A stretch of DNA of 64,000 nucleotides. It comes from Fluviicoccus sp. (GTDB lineage: Bacteria; Pseudomonadota; Gammaproteobacteria; Pseudomonadales; Moraxellaceae). Every line of letters starts with the position of its first letter. Within the stretch, counting starts at the first letter, position 1. The notes below the pieces were generated by a model that was not told where the DNA came from, did no database searches, and worked only from the letters and a program-made list of their open reading frames with translations. The stretch lies in the NCBI RefSeq assembly GCF_030646115.1, contig NZ_JAUSMX010000009.1, forward strand, positions 62,001 to 126,000. The letters run 5' to 3'. Positions 37,369-46,833 of this stretch are shown piece by piece. Both the position numbers and the translations under genes were made by a program.

Positions 37369-38694
37369 TCAGACCGCGGCGGTGTCGGCCACGGCCGCCT
37401 TGCGCCGTTCCAGGATCTGTTGCTTCTGCGCCTGAATGCGGGCTTCATCCTCCTCAGGCAGCGCCACGACCCGCCACGGCGCAGCATGGACGCAGGGTTC
37501 TTCAGCAGCGGCGGTTGAGGCGTCGGCGGAGTCTTCAGAAACAACCGGTATCCCGCTCAGTCCGTCTTCAGGCATCGCAATATCCGGAGTTGCCTCACCG
37601 GACTCCGTGCCGGGCTCATCCGGATTTGCGGACTCCCTTTCTGCATTCACCGTCTCAATGACCGGCAGCGGATCCAGCGATACCAAGTGCTTGCCCGACT
37701 TCAAGGGCTCCGCCAGCGTTTCACTGACCGTCAGCAGCAAGTCCTGCGCTGACCCGCGGCGGGCCAGCTGCAGAATCTCATCCAGAACTTCGCCTTCGCC
37801 CCGTTCCCCCCGCTCACCAATGGCCGCCTTGACCGGCAGGGCGAAAAGCTTGGCTGTCCGCCGTTGCAGGTAGGCAGCGTCGGCCAGCGACAGGAACAAC
37901 CGTCCGCAGGACAGGGCCTGTTGCAGGCAGGCCGCCGGATCATTGCCTTCAAATTTTACTGTGGCGCCTTCGGGACCGAAAGCATGCATGACCTTGCCGT
38001 GGTAGAGGCGGGCTGAACGCAGCAGCAGTTTCTCCAGGATCACCAGCATCTGGTCGGCGGTGCTGGCGTTCACCCGTTGCAGCAGCCCCTTGCTGTCCTC
38101 CAGCGCCAGTTGCAGAAAGACCGTGGCGGCCGGCGGCGGAGCCTCTATGACCAAATCGGCTGCACCCGCGTGATCTTCGCGACGGCGACGCGGGGGCAGG
38201 GGTTGCAGGATGGGGATGCGGATGGCGCGGAAACGCTGCGGCCAGATCAACCAGCTGCCGAACAGGAGATGCATCAGCAGCGAGGCCAGCAGCGGAATGC
38301 CGTTGGCGCGAAGGATATTGCCGCTGGCCGGGCCGGCCAGCGTCACTTGGGCCTCACCCAAGGCCTTGCCTTCCAGAACGATCGGCGCCTTGAAAACAGG
38401 GCCGCTGAGGGTCGGGGCATTACCGCCGCCGGCCGACATCCGGGCATCAAGGGCCGTGATTTTCAGGCTGAGTATACCCGGCGTCTGGCCGAAACGGTCC
38501 GCCAGCAGGCCAAGACCTACCGAATCCTTGTTGATCAGCAGCGGCGCGGCATTGCCAGCCAACTGCCCGGCCAGCAACGCGCCCACCGGCTGCTGGGCGC
38601 GAGCCACTTCGTTCCTGGCTCCGCTAACCAGGAGCAGGGCATGCATGAAAAAACTCACCGCAAGAACGATGACTAGACTGCGCGACTGGATCAA
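37369..38694 (-). CDS. AhpA/YtjB-like inner-membrane protein
   Basis: This 441-residue protein has an N-terminal membrane helix (about residues 7-27), a periplasmic domain of about 100 residues, a second helix (about 130-150), then an Arg-rich stop (PPRRRRED). A cytoplasmic domain of about 180 residues has the look of the YtjB/Smp cytosolic domain (FLQLALEDSKGLLQRVNASTADQMLVILEKLLL). The last 100 residues are acidic, low-complexity and probably disordered. A gene of this family is divergent from serB in Pseudomonas and E. coli, which supports the call. Its function is unknown. Confidence 0.8.
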   Translation of the reverse strand: MIQSRSLVIVLAVSFFMHALLLVSGARNEVARAQQPVGALLAGQLAGNAAPLLINKDSVGLGLLADRFGQTPGILSLKITALDARMSAGGGNAPTLSGPVFKAPIVLEGKALGEAQVTLAGPASGNILRANGIPLLASLLMHLLFGSWLIWPQRFRAIRIPILQPLPPRRRREDHAGAADLVIEAPPPAATVFLQLALEDSKGLLQRVNASTADQMLVILEKLLLRSARLYHGKVMHAFGPEGATVKFEGNDPAACLQQALSCGRLFLSLADAAYLQRRTAKLFALPVKAAIGERGERGEGEVLDEILQLARRGSAQDLLLTVSETLAEPLKSGKHLVSLDPLPVIETVNAERESANPDEPGTESGEATPDIAMPEDGLSGIPVVSEDSADASTAAAEEPCVHAAPWRVVALPEEDEARIQAQKQQILERRKAAVADTAAV

Positions 38695-38738
38695 TTGGGC
38701 CCCCTCTCCGAATGGAAAGCAGTAAAGGCAAAAAACAA

Positions 38739-38746
38739 ATTATAAT
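38739..38746. promoter_or_regulatory. Bidirectional TATAAT box in the serB/YtjB-like divergent region
   Basis: ATTATAAT holds a perfect -10 box on each strand (TATAAT at 38741-38746 on plus and its mirror at 38739-38744 on minus). It lies 44 bases from the YtjB-like start and 87 from the serB start. No good -35 was found on either strand, so this remains tentative. Confidence 0.35.
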
Positions 38747-38832
38747 CGGACACTTGTAGGCGTGAGCATAGCCGATTGTCGGGCAATTCACTATCATCGG
38801 CGGTTATTTTGCCCTCTTATCCGCAGGACATT

Positions 38833-40056
38833 ATGCGCGAAATCATTTTGATGTCATTTGCCGGGCCGGACCGCCCGAGCCTCAGCGCCAGCCTGATGCA
38901 GGTCTTGGCCAGTCATTCCGTCAATATTCTGGATGTTGGCCAGGCCGTGATTCACGACCAACTGTCGCTGGGGGTGGTCGTGGAGTCTCCGTCGCCCATG
39001 GAGTCGGCGCTGCTGATGAAAGCGGTGCTGTTCCGTGCGCATGATCTGGGATTGCAGGTGCGCTTCACGCCGATTACCACCGACAGCTATCACCACTGGG
39101 TGGGCGGTCAGGGCAAATCCCGCTATATCGTGACTCTGCTGGCGCGCAAGATTACGGCCGAGCATCTGGCCGAAGTGTCACGCATTGTGGCCGAAAACGG
39201 CCTGAATATTGACGGCTTGGCGCGGCTTTCCGGGCGGGTGATGCTGGAGGGTGAGCAAAGCGGCCCCGGCAAGGCCTGTGTCGAGTTCTCCGTGCGCGGC
39301 GAGCCCTCCCATATCAACCAGATGCGAGCCGACTTCCTGCGCCTGGCCAACGAACTGAGCGTCGATATCGCCTTTCAGCGCGATGACGCCTATCGTCGCA
39401 ATCGCCGCATTGTCTGTTTCGACATGGACTCGACGCTGATTGAGCATGAAGTGATTGACGAACTGGCCAAGGCGGCCGGGGTGGGTGAGCAGGTGGCGGC
39501 CATTACCGAACGCGCCATGTTGGGTGAACTGGACTTCAAGCAGAGTTTCGAGGCGCGCGTCGCCCTGCTGCAAGGCCTGAATGCCAGTGTGCTGGCCGAA
39601 ATTGCCGTCCGCTTGAAACTGAGCGAAGGCGCCGAGCATCTGGTGCGCACCCTGAAAGCCCTGGGCTACAAGACGGCGATCCTGTCCGGGGGCTTTACCT
39701 ATTTCGGGCAATACCTGCAGGGCAAGCTGGGTATTGACTATGTTTACGCCAATGATCTGGAAATTGTCGACGGCAAGGTCACCGGGCGCGTGGTGGGGCA
39801 GGTGGTGGACGGCCAGCGCAAGGCCGAGTTGCTGAGGGAGATTGCCAACCGGGAAGGCGTACGCTTGGAACAGGTGATTGCGGTGGGTGACGGCGCCAAT
39901 GATTTACCGATGTTGTCCATTGCCGGTCTGGGCATTGCTTTCCGCGCCAAACCGCTGGTGAGGCAGAACGCCCGCCAGGCGATTTCAACCCTGGGGCTGG
40001 ACGGCATACTGTACTTGCTGGGGGTTCGTGATCGTGATTTGGAGATTGGGCGCTGA
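38833..40056 (+). CDS. serB: Phosphoserine phosphatase SerB
   Basis: This enzyme catalyses the last step of serine synthesis, phosphoserine to serine. The 407-residue protein has two N-terminal ACT-like domains (about 1-75 and 95-170), typical of the Pseudomonas-type enzyme, and a HAD phosphatase domain. The HAD domain has the nucleophile motif FDMDSTLIEHE, ILSGGFTYF and GDGANDLPML. An in-frame ATG at 38776 exists. The ATG at 38833 was chosen because AGGA precedes it and MREIILMSFAGPDRP matches the usual start. Confidence 0.96.
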   Translation: MREIILMSFAGPDRPSLSASLMQVLASHSVNILDVGQAVIHDQLSLGVVVESPSPMESALLMKAVLFRAHDLGLQVRFTPITTDSYHHWVGGQGKSRYIVTLLARKITAEHLAEVSRIVAENGLNIDGLARLSGRVMLEGEQSGPGKACVEFSVRGEPSHINQMRADFLRLANELSVDIAFQRDDAYRRNRRIVCFDMDSTLIEHEVIDELAKAAGVGEQVAAITERAMLGELDFKQSFEARVALLQGLNASVLAEIAVRLKLSEGAEHLVRTLKALGYKTAILSGGFTYFGQYLQGKLGIDYVYANDLEIVDGKVTGRVVGQVVDGQRKAELLREIANREGVRLEQVIAVGDGANDLPMLSIAGLGIAFRAKPLVRQNARQAISTLGLDGILYLLGVRDRDLEIGR

Positions 40057-40064
40057 AGGCGTGT

Positions 40065-40103
40065 GAACGGGGTCTGCCGAATGACAGATCCCGGTATCCG
40101 TTC
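40065..40103. terminator. Stem-loop between convergent serB and the META lipoprotein gene
   Basis: Outer arms GAACGG/CCGTTC (40065-40070 and 40098-40103) and inner arms GGTCTG/CAGATC (40071-40076 and 40085-40090) can stack, with a seven-base bulge on one side. Its place between two convergent stops suggests a bidirectional terminator, although T-runs are short. Confidence 0.5.
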
Positions 40104-40599
40104 ATAAGGTGTCGGGCTTCAGTTCCGCCAGGATTTTCCGGTTTTCATCCAGTAAAACCAGATAACCATTGGCCTGGACGATCATGGCGAAGCGGGTTTT
40201 CTCAAGGGCGGAGGTAATGCGTGACTCTTGCGCGGCGGTTTCTGCGCAAAACATCCGGGTCATGGCGATGCGGTTAAATTGCAACGCCGTATCCTGACGC
40301 TGATATCCGCCGCTCAGGCGATTACAGCCGGTGAATCCGGATAACCGGCCGGCCTCAAGGTTCAGGCCGGCCTTGGCGGCCACGGGTTGGGTCTCGACAT
40401 GGGCAAACAGCCACTTCGACCGGTCAATGCTGTCGGGAAGGTGTGTGTGGACCTCAATGGATGATGTCACCGAGGGGGTGGTGGGGGTGATTACCCGGTT
40501 GGCCACCGCCGGTTTTGTAACGGTGCAGGCGCATAGCAAGGCGGCAGCCATGACCGCCGCCCCTTGCTGAAACCACCTCACGGTACATCCCCGGTGCAT
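40102..40599 (-). CDS. META-domain (HslJ-like) lipoprotein
   Basis: From the ATG at 40599 (preceded by GGGGCG) the 165-residue protein starts with a lipoprotein signal ending in LLCAC, where the second Cys would carry the lipid. Residues about 80-160 match the META/HslJ domain: GRLSGFTGCNRLSGGYQRQD, then MTRMFCAETAAQESRITSAL and LLDENRKILAEL. In-frame ATG 40674 would overlap the upstream gene. HslJ-type proteins are linked to heat or novobiocin tolerance in E. coli; the molecular role is unknown. The start lies directly after the aminotransferase stop. Confidence 0.85.
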   Translation of the reverse strand: MHRGCTVRWFQQGAAVMAAALLCACTVTKPAVANRVITPTTPSVTSSIEVHTHLPDSIDRSKWLFAHVETQPVAAKAGLNLEAGRLSGFTGCNRLSGGYQRQDTALQFNRIAMTRMFCAETAAQESRITSALEKTRFAMIVQANGYLVLLDENRKILAELKPDTL

Positions 40600-40600
40600 A

Positions 40601-41812
40601 TCAACGCCCCACGGACTGTTCGGCGTAAGCGCGATAGGCTGCTGCAACGGCAGCCCCTTTTTCGGCTCGGACACCGTGGGAGCCCAGAACTGTTTCCATG
40701 GCGGTCAGGCAGGCAATGACGTTTTCCACACGGCTGGAATATCCCATCAGGCCGATCCGCCAGATCTTGCCTGCCAACGCCCCCAGCCCGGCGCCGATTT
40801 CAATGCCGTGCTGCTGAAGCAGTGTTGCGCGCACCTGCTTGTCATCCACCCCGCCGGGAATGTGAATGGAGTTCAGTTGCGGCAGGCGGGCGTCTTCGGT
40901 CACCACAAATTCAATGCCCATTTCAGCCAGGCCGGCCTTCAAGGCTTGATGATTGCTGCGGTGACGCGACCAAGCATTCTCAAGCCCTTCCTGTTGCAGC
41001 ACCAGCAGCGATTCATGCAGTGCGTAGAGGCTGTTGGTGGGGGCGGTGTGGTGGTAGGTGCGGGTCGTTTCTCCCCAGTAGCCCAGCAGCAGGTTGAGGT
41101 CCAGGAACCAGCTCTGGCTTTTCTGGTTGCGAGCCTTGACGACTTCAACGGCGCGCTCACTGAAGGTGATGGGCGACAGGCCGGGTGTGCAGGACAGGCA
41201 CTTCTGGCTGCCGGAGTAGGTAGCGTCAGCCTGCCACTGATCCACCAGCACCGGTACGCCGCCCAGCGAAGTCACGGCATCAACGATGGTCAGGGCGCCG
41301 TGCTCGCGGGCGATACGGCAGAGGGTGTCAGCATCGGACAAGGCGCCGGTGGAGGTTTCGGCATGAACAAAGGCCAGGACCTTGGCGTCCGGGTGCAGGC
41401 GGAAGGCGTCCCTGACTTTTTGCGGGTCGACCGGTGTGCCCCAGGTGTCGTCGATAATGACCGGGACACCGCCGCAACGTTCGACATTTTCCACCATGCG
41501 GCCGCCAAAGACGCCGTTGCGGCAGACAATTACCTTGTCGCCATGGTTCACCAGGTTGACGAAGCACATTTCCATGCCGGCCGAGCCCGGACCCGAGACG
41601 GGAAAGGTCAAAGCATTGCGGGTCTGGAAAGCATACCTCAGCAGTGACTTCAGTTCTTCCATCATGCCCACAAAGCTCGGGTCCAGATAGCCGATGGTCG
41701 GCTTGGCCAAGGCTTGCAGCACGCGGGTGGAAATGTCGGAAGGGCCGGGGCCAAGCAGGCGGCGTTGCGGCGGGGTGTAGGCGTTAGGGGTGATTTCAGG
41801 TTGCATCAGCAT
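40601..41812 (-). CDS. Class V aminotransferase (alanine-glyoxylate / serine-pyruvate type)
   Basis: This PLP enzyme most likely uses alanine or serine as amino donor with glyoxylate or pyruvate as acceptor. The 403-residue product has the family opening LGPGPSDISTRVLQA, the SGPGSAGMEM phosphate-binding stretch, HAETSTGAL, DAVTSLGG with the cofactor Asp, and the PLP-binding Lys at residue 204 in YSGSQKCL. ATG 41812 was chosen because AAGGAAC precedes it; ATG 41899 would add a poorly conserved tail. It sits divergent from nothing obvious; the next 257 bases (41813-42069) hold no feature I can support. Confidence 0.92.
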   Translation of the reverse strand: MLMQPEITPNAYTPPQRRLLGPGPSDISTRVLQALAKPTIGYLDPSFVGMMEELKSLLRYAFQTRNALTFPVSGPGSAGMEMCFVNLVNHGDKVIVCRNGVFGGRMVENVERCGGVPVIIDDTWGTPVDPQKVRDAFRLHPDAKVLAFVHAETSTGALSDADTLCRIAREHGALTIVDAVTSLGGVPVLVDQWQADATYSGSQKCLSCTPGLSPITFSERAVEVVKARNQKSQSWFLDLNLLLGYWGETTRTYHHTAPTNSLYALHESLLVLQQEGLENAWSRHRSNHQALKAGLAEMGIEFVVTEDARLPQLNSIHIPGGVDDKQVRATLLQQHGIEIGAGLGALAGKIWRIGLMGYSSRVENVIACLTAMETVLGSHGVRAEKGAAVAAAYRAYAEQSVGR

Positions 41813-42069
41813 GATTGTTGTTGTTCCTTGGGCCGGGCTGGTTGTCATTTTTGCAGACCCAAGACTAGCGAGGCCGGGCCTAACATGCAATTGCCCCAAG
41901 GTCGGCTTCGTGCGGATTTTGTACGGAAGGTTTGCAGCAGCTTAGTCAGCCGGAACAAAACGTCGGGCTTGATGCGGACTGTCTGGCAGGGTGTGGACGG
42001 CCACAGAAGTGAGCAGTTGCAAAGCCGCAGGGGAAACAGCGGCTTGAGACTCAGGCAGACGCTAACGGA

Positions 42070-44154
42070 TCAGGACTGGCTTTCGTAGACCAGGTTTTCA
42101 GAAGGCGGTTGCAGATAGTAGCCTTGCAAGTACCTGACGCCCATGGTCCAGAGTTTGGAGACCGTGGTGGCGTTTTCGACGTAGGAAACAATCAGTTTCT
42201 TGCCGGCTTCGTTAACGTCAGCCGCCATTTTCTTGGTCATGTTCAGGTGCTCTTCCACACTCAGATCCTGGGTAAAGGAGCGGTCGAGCTTGATGAAGTC
42301 GACATCCACATGCTTGAGGGTATTGAGCGGGTTGACGGTGCAGCCGAAGTTGGTGATGGAAACCGGGCAACCGGCGGCCTTGAGCAGGGCGCTGTGTTCC
42401 TTGGCCTGCTTGAGATAGGTAACCACGTCGTTTTCGGAAAACTGGATGACCAGAGGCTGTCCCTTGGGGTCAATGGCTTTTGACAACTTGCTGGCCAGGT
42501 CGGCCAAGGCGGGGTCTTGCAGGGATTCGGCGGTCAGGTTGATCAGCAGGCGCGCACCGGGGTTGCGCACCAGATGTTCCTTGAGGCGTTTGCTGGCGTT
42601 GATCAGCACCCAGCGGTCAATCTTGCTGCCCAACTGATATCGCTGGGCAACGGGCATGAACTCGTCGGGTGTCATCAGCTTGCCGTCCGCCAGCGGCAGG
42701 CGGACGAAAACCTCAAAGAACTGGGCGCTTTCGTCTTCAACATCAAACAACGGCTGGAAGAGCAGCTTGAATTTGCTTTGCTCCAATGCTTCGGCCAGCA
42801 GTTCGCGCAGCGCGGAGTCGTTAGCAGCGGCATTTTCAGCCGGATTGTAGACATTGACGCCGTTGCCCGCGCCCTTGTTGAGCAGCTTGACTTTTTCGGC
42901 CGCGTTGACCGCACGCGACAGGACTTCCGGGGCGTCCGGCGCGGTTTCGCCCATCATGGCGACACCGATACTGATGCTGGTCTGGATGGTTTTGCCGCCG
43001 GGAATGTCAAACAGGCGGTCATGAATCAGCTGGCACAGCTTTTCTGACAGGCTTCGCACCGGGTCGACGCCGGTCTCAGGCAAAATGGCGGTGAAAGCGG
43101 CATCACTGAACCGGGCCAACACCCCATCCGGCAGGTTGTCGCGCAAGACCTTTGAGACGGCGGCGATGACACCGTCGGTGCCGACAATGCCGGCGACGGC
43201 ATTTATCTGGGGAATATTGTCCATGCTCATGTAGAGCAGGGCACCCTGGTTTTTCTCGCGCCGCACCCTGATCAGGGCTTCTTCAAGTGCTTCTTCAAAG
43301 CGTACCCGGTTGGGCAGTCCGGTCAGGGTGTCCAGGCTGGTGACGGCCTTGAGTTGTTCGGCAAGCATGGCGGCCTTGGCCTTCCCGTCATCGCGGCGGA
43401 TGACAATCTGGGTGCAAAGCTCACTGTCATAACTGGCGGCGGTCAATTGCATCATGGCGTCGATCTTGTCGCCATCGGCCCTGACGCCATGAAACTTGAG
43501 GTCGGTGGAAATCTTCTCGCCCTTGCCGTAGGAGCGCAGGTAATCCTTGAAGCTGCCCAAATCCTCCTTGGCCACCAGGTCAATAACCGGCATGCCTTCC
43601 AGATCTTCGCCGGACTCATAGCCGAACAGCTCGACATAGGAGGCATTGGCATAGATATGCATGCCGTCATGCACATAGGCAATGGCGTCACGGGAGTTTT
43701 CCAGCAGCAACTGACAGCGTTTCTCTGTTTCCTTCAGCATGGATTCGGCGGAACGATGCGAGCGGCGGTGATACAGGTTCTTGATTTCGCGGCGGATGCA
43801 GAACACCACATGCTGGTGCTGGTCAAAGACAATGGCGTCGACAGCTCCGGCTTCGAGAGCTTCAACGATCACATTTTCATCATAGGTTTTCAGCAGGACA
43901 ATGAGAGGGATGTCCTTGTCGCGATTGCGGATGGATTGCAGGGCATCCATGTAGGTGCAACCGCTAATGTCTTCTCCCGCCAGCACCAGATCCCAAGGCT
44001 GGCTGTTAAGGCTGTCCTCGAAGTCCTCAAGGTTATCCAGCAATTGCGGACGGGTCGGAGTGCCTGCGTTTTTGAGGGACTTGACGATCTCTTCAGTGTT
44101 GTCTGCTGAATTGTGCAGTACCAGCAAACGCAGGGTTTCACTTTTTGCAGCCAT
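42070..44154 (-). CDS. fimX: FimX-like degenerate GGDEF/EAL protein
   Basis: This cytoplasmic c-di-GMP effector in Pseudomonas promotes type IV pilus assembly and twitching. The 694-residue product has the FimX layout and length (691 in P. aeruginosa, as I recall): a receiver-like domain (about 8-125), PAS (about 145-260), GGDEF-like (about 275-430) and EAL-like (about 440-690). Both catalytic signatures are degenerate. GGDEF reads SDAAF (in ARFSDAAF) and EAL reads EVF (in FFEVFVRL). Other EAL-fold positions such as DFIKLDRSF and QGYYLQPPS remain, so it likely binds c-di-GMP without making or breaking it. The PilZ gene follows upstream on the same strand. Confidence 0.92.
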   Translation of the reverse strand: MAAKSETLRLLVLHNSADNTEEIVKSLKNAGTPTRPQLLDNLEDFEDSLNSQPWDLVLAGEDISGCTYMDALQSIRNRDKDIPLIVLLKTYDENVIVEALEAGAVDAIVFDQHQHVVFCIRREIKNLYHRRSHRSAESMLKETEKRCQLLLENSRDAIAYVHDGMHIYANASYVELFGYESGEDLEGMPVIDLVAKEDLGSFKDYLRSYGKGEKISTDLKFHGVRADGDKIDAMMQLTAASYDSELCTQIVIRRDDGKAKAAMLAEQLKAVTSLDTLTGLPNRVRFEEALEEALIRVRREKNQGALLYMSMDNIPQINAVAGIVGTDGVIAAVSKVLRDNLPDGVLARFSDAAFTAILPETGVDPVRSLSEKLCQLIHDRLFDIPGGKTIQTSISIGVAMMGETAPDAPEVLSRAVNAAEKVKLLNKGAGNGVNVYNPAENAAANDSALRELLAEALEQSKFKLLFQPLFDVEDESAQFFEVFVRLPLADGKLMTPDEFMPVAQRYQLGSKIDRWVLINASKRLKEHLVRNPGARLLINLTAESLQDPALADLASKLSKAIDPKGQPLVIQFSENDVVTYLKQAKEHSALLKAAGCPVSITNFGCTVNPLNTLKHVDVDFIKLDRSFTQDLSVEEHLNMTKKMAADVNEAGKKLIVSYVENATTVSKLWTMGVRYLQGYYLQPPSENLVYESQS

Positions 44155-44227
44155 AATTGCGTAATAGTCCAGGTTCGGGGCTCAGAGCCTCTCTGACGGG
44201 GCTATCTGGCGATACGGTTTTACGGGA

Positions 44228-46093
44228 TTACAAATTCGTCCACAGGGAGTCAAAGTCATCCTTTTCCACCGACTCGGAGCCGGAGCGCGATGCGCCTCCG
44301 GGAGAGGCCGACACGGCGGCCTGCATGGTCTCCTGAGATTGTAACAGGGCGAACTCGAACTGGCTAAAACTTTGTGTACTGAGACTTTCCGTGGTCAACT
44401 GGGCTTTCACTTCCTCATTGCCCAGCCTGATGATGATCCGGTAGCCACTGCGGAATGTCAGGTTCGGGGTAATCAGGGTTGCCGGACGGTGTAATGATTT
44501 CATTTCAGGCAGCAGCAAGGTGCGCATGTACTCGGTGGATTCGCCGGTTTTCTTGAGGACACGGGCGCCACAGGGCTTGGCGCGAGCGGACAAAATTTCA
44601 ACTCCGGCCTCAGCGCCCTGGGTGGGCAGTTGCTTGACCCAACGGATGACGCCAATGTTCCAGTTGCTGTCATCCGGTTCGCGAAGCGCCAGAATTTCGC
44701 CGGTGCGCAGAGTCAGTGGCGGCTCGCCGATCCAGCGGATGCAATAACCGCCGGGACTGATATTGACGATTTCCGCCCTTTGAGGGGGGTACAGATTTTC
44801 ATTGTTGCGAGGCTCACGACTTTCCTTGTTGTAAAGAAAGGAGAACTGGGCCTGGGTTTTCTGGGCAACCTTGAATTCCTCATCCACGGTGCCAAAGGAG
44901 ATACGCCAGGGATCGACATCCTTGGCTTCCTTGTGCGTTGCCGAATTGATGTGATCCTGCAGGAAAAAGTTTGACTCTTCCTCCGACATCATCTGGTGGA
45001 CATTGATGACGCTCTCGAAGTCCTGCCCACCAGCCAGATGGTAGTGCGTCGCAGTCAGGCCCAGGCAAACCAGCAGCTCGCCTTGATAGGTGCGGCGGGC
45101 AAAAGTGCGCTCGGTGGGCGCATTCCAGACACTGATCAGGTGCTGTATCAGGCTGGAGGTCAGCGATGATTCCGCACGGCCGATCTGTGAAGGCGGAGTA
45201 GTCGCCAGCATCTGCAGATGCTGGACCAGCTTCTGCGCGTCAACATACATGGAGTTGGGACTGCTGGACGCCTTGGTGATATAGACGGGCGGGGTATCGG
45301 ATTCGGTATTGATTACCAGCAGGTCGGCGTCAGCCACCTGATTCTTGATCTTGAGCAAGTTGACCCAGACTTCGGAGGCTTCATAAATCTGGCGGATTTC
45401 AACCTGGCGCAACTTGTTGGTGTGGCTGGCCGCCAGCACCAGGGCGCGGACATAGGCCTCGCCGGGGCTGAGCTCGCGCACGTGGCTGTAATGAAGGTCG
45501 GGAACCTTGATCTGGGCCAGTCCGTGGGTCATTGAGATACGGTAAAGCGAGTGCAGATCCAGCCATAAACCGGAAGGCGGGGGCAAATACAGTGTCCCGG
45601 CTTCAAGCAGCAGGCCACCCAGCTCACTGATGGCGCGCTGCAGGCTGTGGGCGGCCAGTTGCTGGGTCTGGCGGCGGCCAAAGCCCAGCATGCTGAGCTT
45701 GGTCTGCAGTTTATCCACACACTCATGAACCACGATCTTGTAACCGTAAGCCAGATGGGCGCGCAAGGACTGGGCAAGCGTGGCAACACGGCTGGCTCGT
45801 TCCGGCAACAGGATGGACTGATTCAGGTAGTGCTTGGCCAAGGCCTGAAGAATGGTGTAGACCGGCGCACGCAGCACTTCCAGCAATTCATAGCGGTTTT
45901 CTTCGGAGGTCTTGAGCCGTGTCAGCTCCTGTAGGGTCTGGTAAAGGCGCTTGGCAGTTTCACCCACATTCATGATGGGCAAAGAGGCGACCCAGGCTTC
46001 CATGTCGGCCTTGGTGTGCCCGACCAGACTGAGCCTGCTCAGGTTCTTGTCAGGAATGGATTGCCCGATAATGCTGCTCGTTGTTGTTGTCAT
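44228..46093 (-). CDS. PilZ-domain c-di-GMP-binding protein (PA4958-like)
   Basis: This 621-residue protein has a long alpha-helical N-terminal part (about 1-420) with no named domain and a C-terminal PilZ-like domain (about 425-540). The domain carries the NxSxxG signature in VNISPGGYCIRW. A clear RxxxR partner motif is not seen (only REPR), so binding strength is uncertain. The C-terminal 45 residues are Ser/Gly-rich. The ATG at 46093 (MTTTTSSII) was preferred over 46174, which adds a low-complexity stretch. The fimX-PilZ order matches Pseudomonas as I recall it. The two proteins probably belong to the same twitching or surface-sensing circuit. Confidence 0.82.
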   Translation of the reverse strand: MTTTTSSIIGQSIPDKNLSRLSLVGHTKADMEAWVASLPIMNVGETAKRLYQTLQELTRLKTSEENRYELLEVLRAPVYTILQALAKHYLNQSILLPERASRVATLAQSLRAHLAYGYKIVVHECVDKLQTKLSMLGFGRRQTQQLAAHSLQRAISELGGLLLEAGTLYLPPPSGLWLDLHSLYRISMTHGLAQIKVPDLHYSHVRELSPGEAYVRALVLAASHTNKLRQVEIRQIYEASEVWVNLLKIKNQVADADLLVINTESDTPPVYITKASSSPNSMYVDAQKLVQHLQMLATTPPSQIGRAESSLTSSLIQHLISVWNAPTERTFARRTYQGELLVCLGLTATHYHLAGGQDFESVINVHQMMSEEESNFFLQDHINSATHKEAKDVDPWRISFGTVDEEFKVAQKTQAQFSFLYNKESREPRNNENLYPPQRAEIVNISPGGYCIRWIGEPPLTLRTGEILALREPDDSNWNIGVIRWVKQLPTQGAEAGVEILSARAKPCGARVLKKTGESTEYMRTLLLPEMKSLHRPATLITPNLTFRSGYRIIIRLGNEEVKAQLTTESLSTQSFSQFEFALLQSQETMQAAVSASPGGASRSGSESVEKDDFDSLWTNL

Positions 46094-46262
46094 TGCAGTG
46101 GTGACCTGTTGGTTTCCATTTCGCCCCGGCGGCGAGAACGACCTGCAGTCGGCTTGCGCCGTTGGCGGTTCCATGGATTGATTCTTGTAGATTAACAGGG
46201 AAAGCGCAAGTCTTGACGATTACTATTTATGGGCAGCGTCTTCAACGGTGTGGTCGTCCAGT

Positions 46263-46553
46263 TCAGGCGGTGTCTCCGGAGCGGCGGCCGCAGTTGCTAC
46301 AGGAGCGGGTAAAGTACCGGGGCGAGCGTCTGCCGACATAAATGGTGCGGCAGACCGGGCAACGCAGTTTGCGGATGGCCAGCAGCAGCGCCAGACCGGC
46401 CACTAATGCGATGACAGAGCCGCCAGCCACGACGCCCGCCAGTTGCCGTACCTGAAGGTAATTCAATAATTGCAGGAACAGGGCCAACACAACCGACAAG
46501 GTGAGCAGGGACTGGCAGGCCACTTGCAATCGACGGATACTTTTGATGGTCAT
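46263..46553 (-). CDS. Small membrane protein with zinc-ribbon tail
   Basis: This 96-residue protein has two membrane helices (about residues 12-32 and 38-60), then a Cys4 cluster, CPVC and CSNC, 19 residues apart, in a basic tail (GRRSPRYFTRSCSNCGRR). That is a likely zinc ribbon on the cytoplasmic side. AAAGGC lies just before the ATG. I do not recognise a named family. It sits between the PilZ and LysR genes, all on the minus strand. Confidence 0.65.
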   Translation of the reverse strand: MTIKSIRRLQVACQSLLTLSVVLALFLQLLNYLQVRQLAGVVAGGSVIALVAGLALLLAIRKLRCPVCRTIYVGRRSPRYFTRSCSNCGRRSGDTA

Positions 46554-46795
46554 GGCGTGCCTTTAGTCAGGTGATGAATACGGCCGCTGTTCCTTTCGGC
46601 TCCTCGCAAGGCCGCGCTTTAAGCTAAGTCTGAGTATTATGACAGCGGCAATGTTAAGAAAGCGTCATGATCCCTATAAGATTCAGCGGCATATCACGCT
46701 GAACTTTTGCGCCACAGGCCCGCTTGATTTGGAGTCCCGATTTTCAACTGACGTTCGGGAATTATAAGTCTACATGACAATTATATGATATGAAA

Positions 46796-46811
46796 CCGGC
46801 TGAAAAGTCGG
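46796..46811 (-). terminator. Hairpin after the LysR gene
   Basis: CCGGCT and AGTCGG pair over six bases (one G-U pair) around a four-base loop. On the minus strand a TTTCATATCATATAATT stretch follows. It lies 23 bases after the LysR stop and could end the rhdA-psd-lysR transcript. The rest of 46554-46833 is AT-rich with no gene. Confidence 0.45.
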
Positions 46812-46833
46812 CTAATGACTTTGGTTCGGGCAG

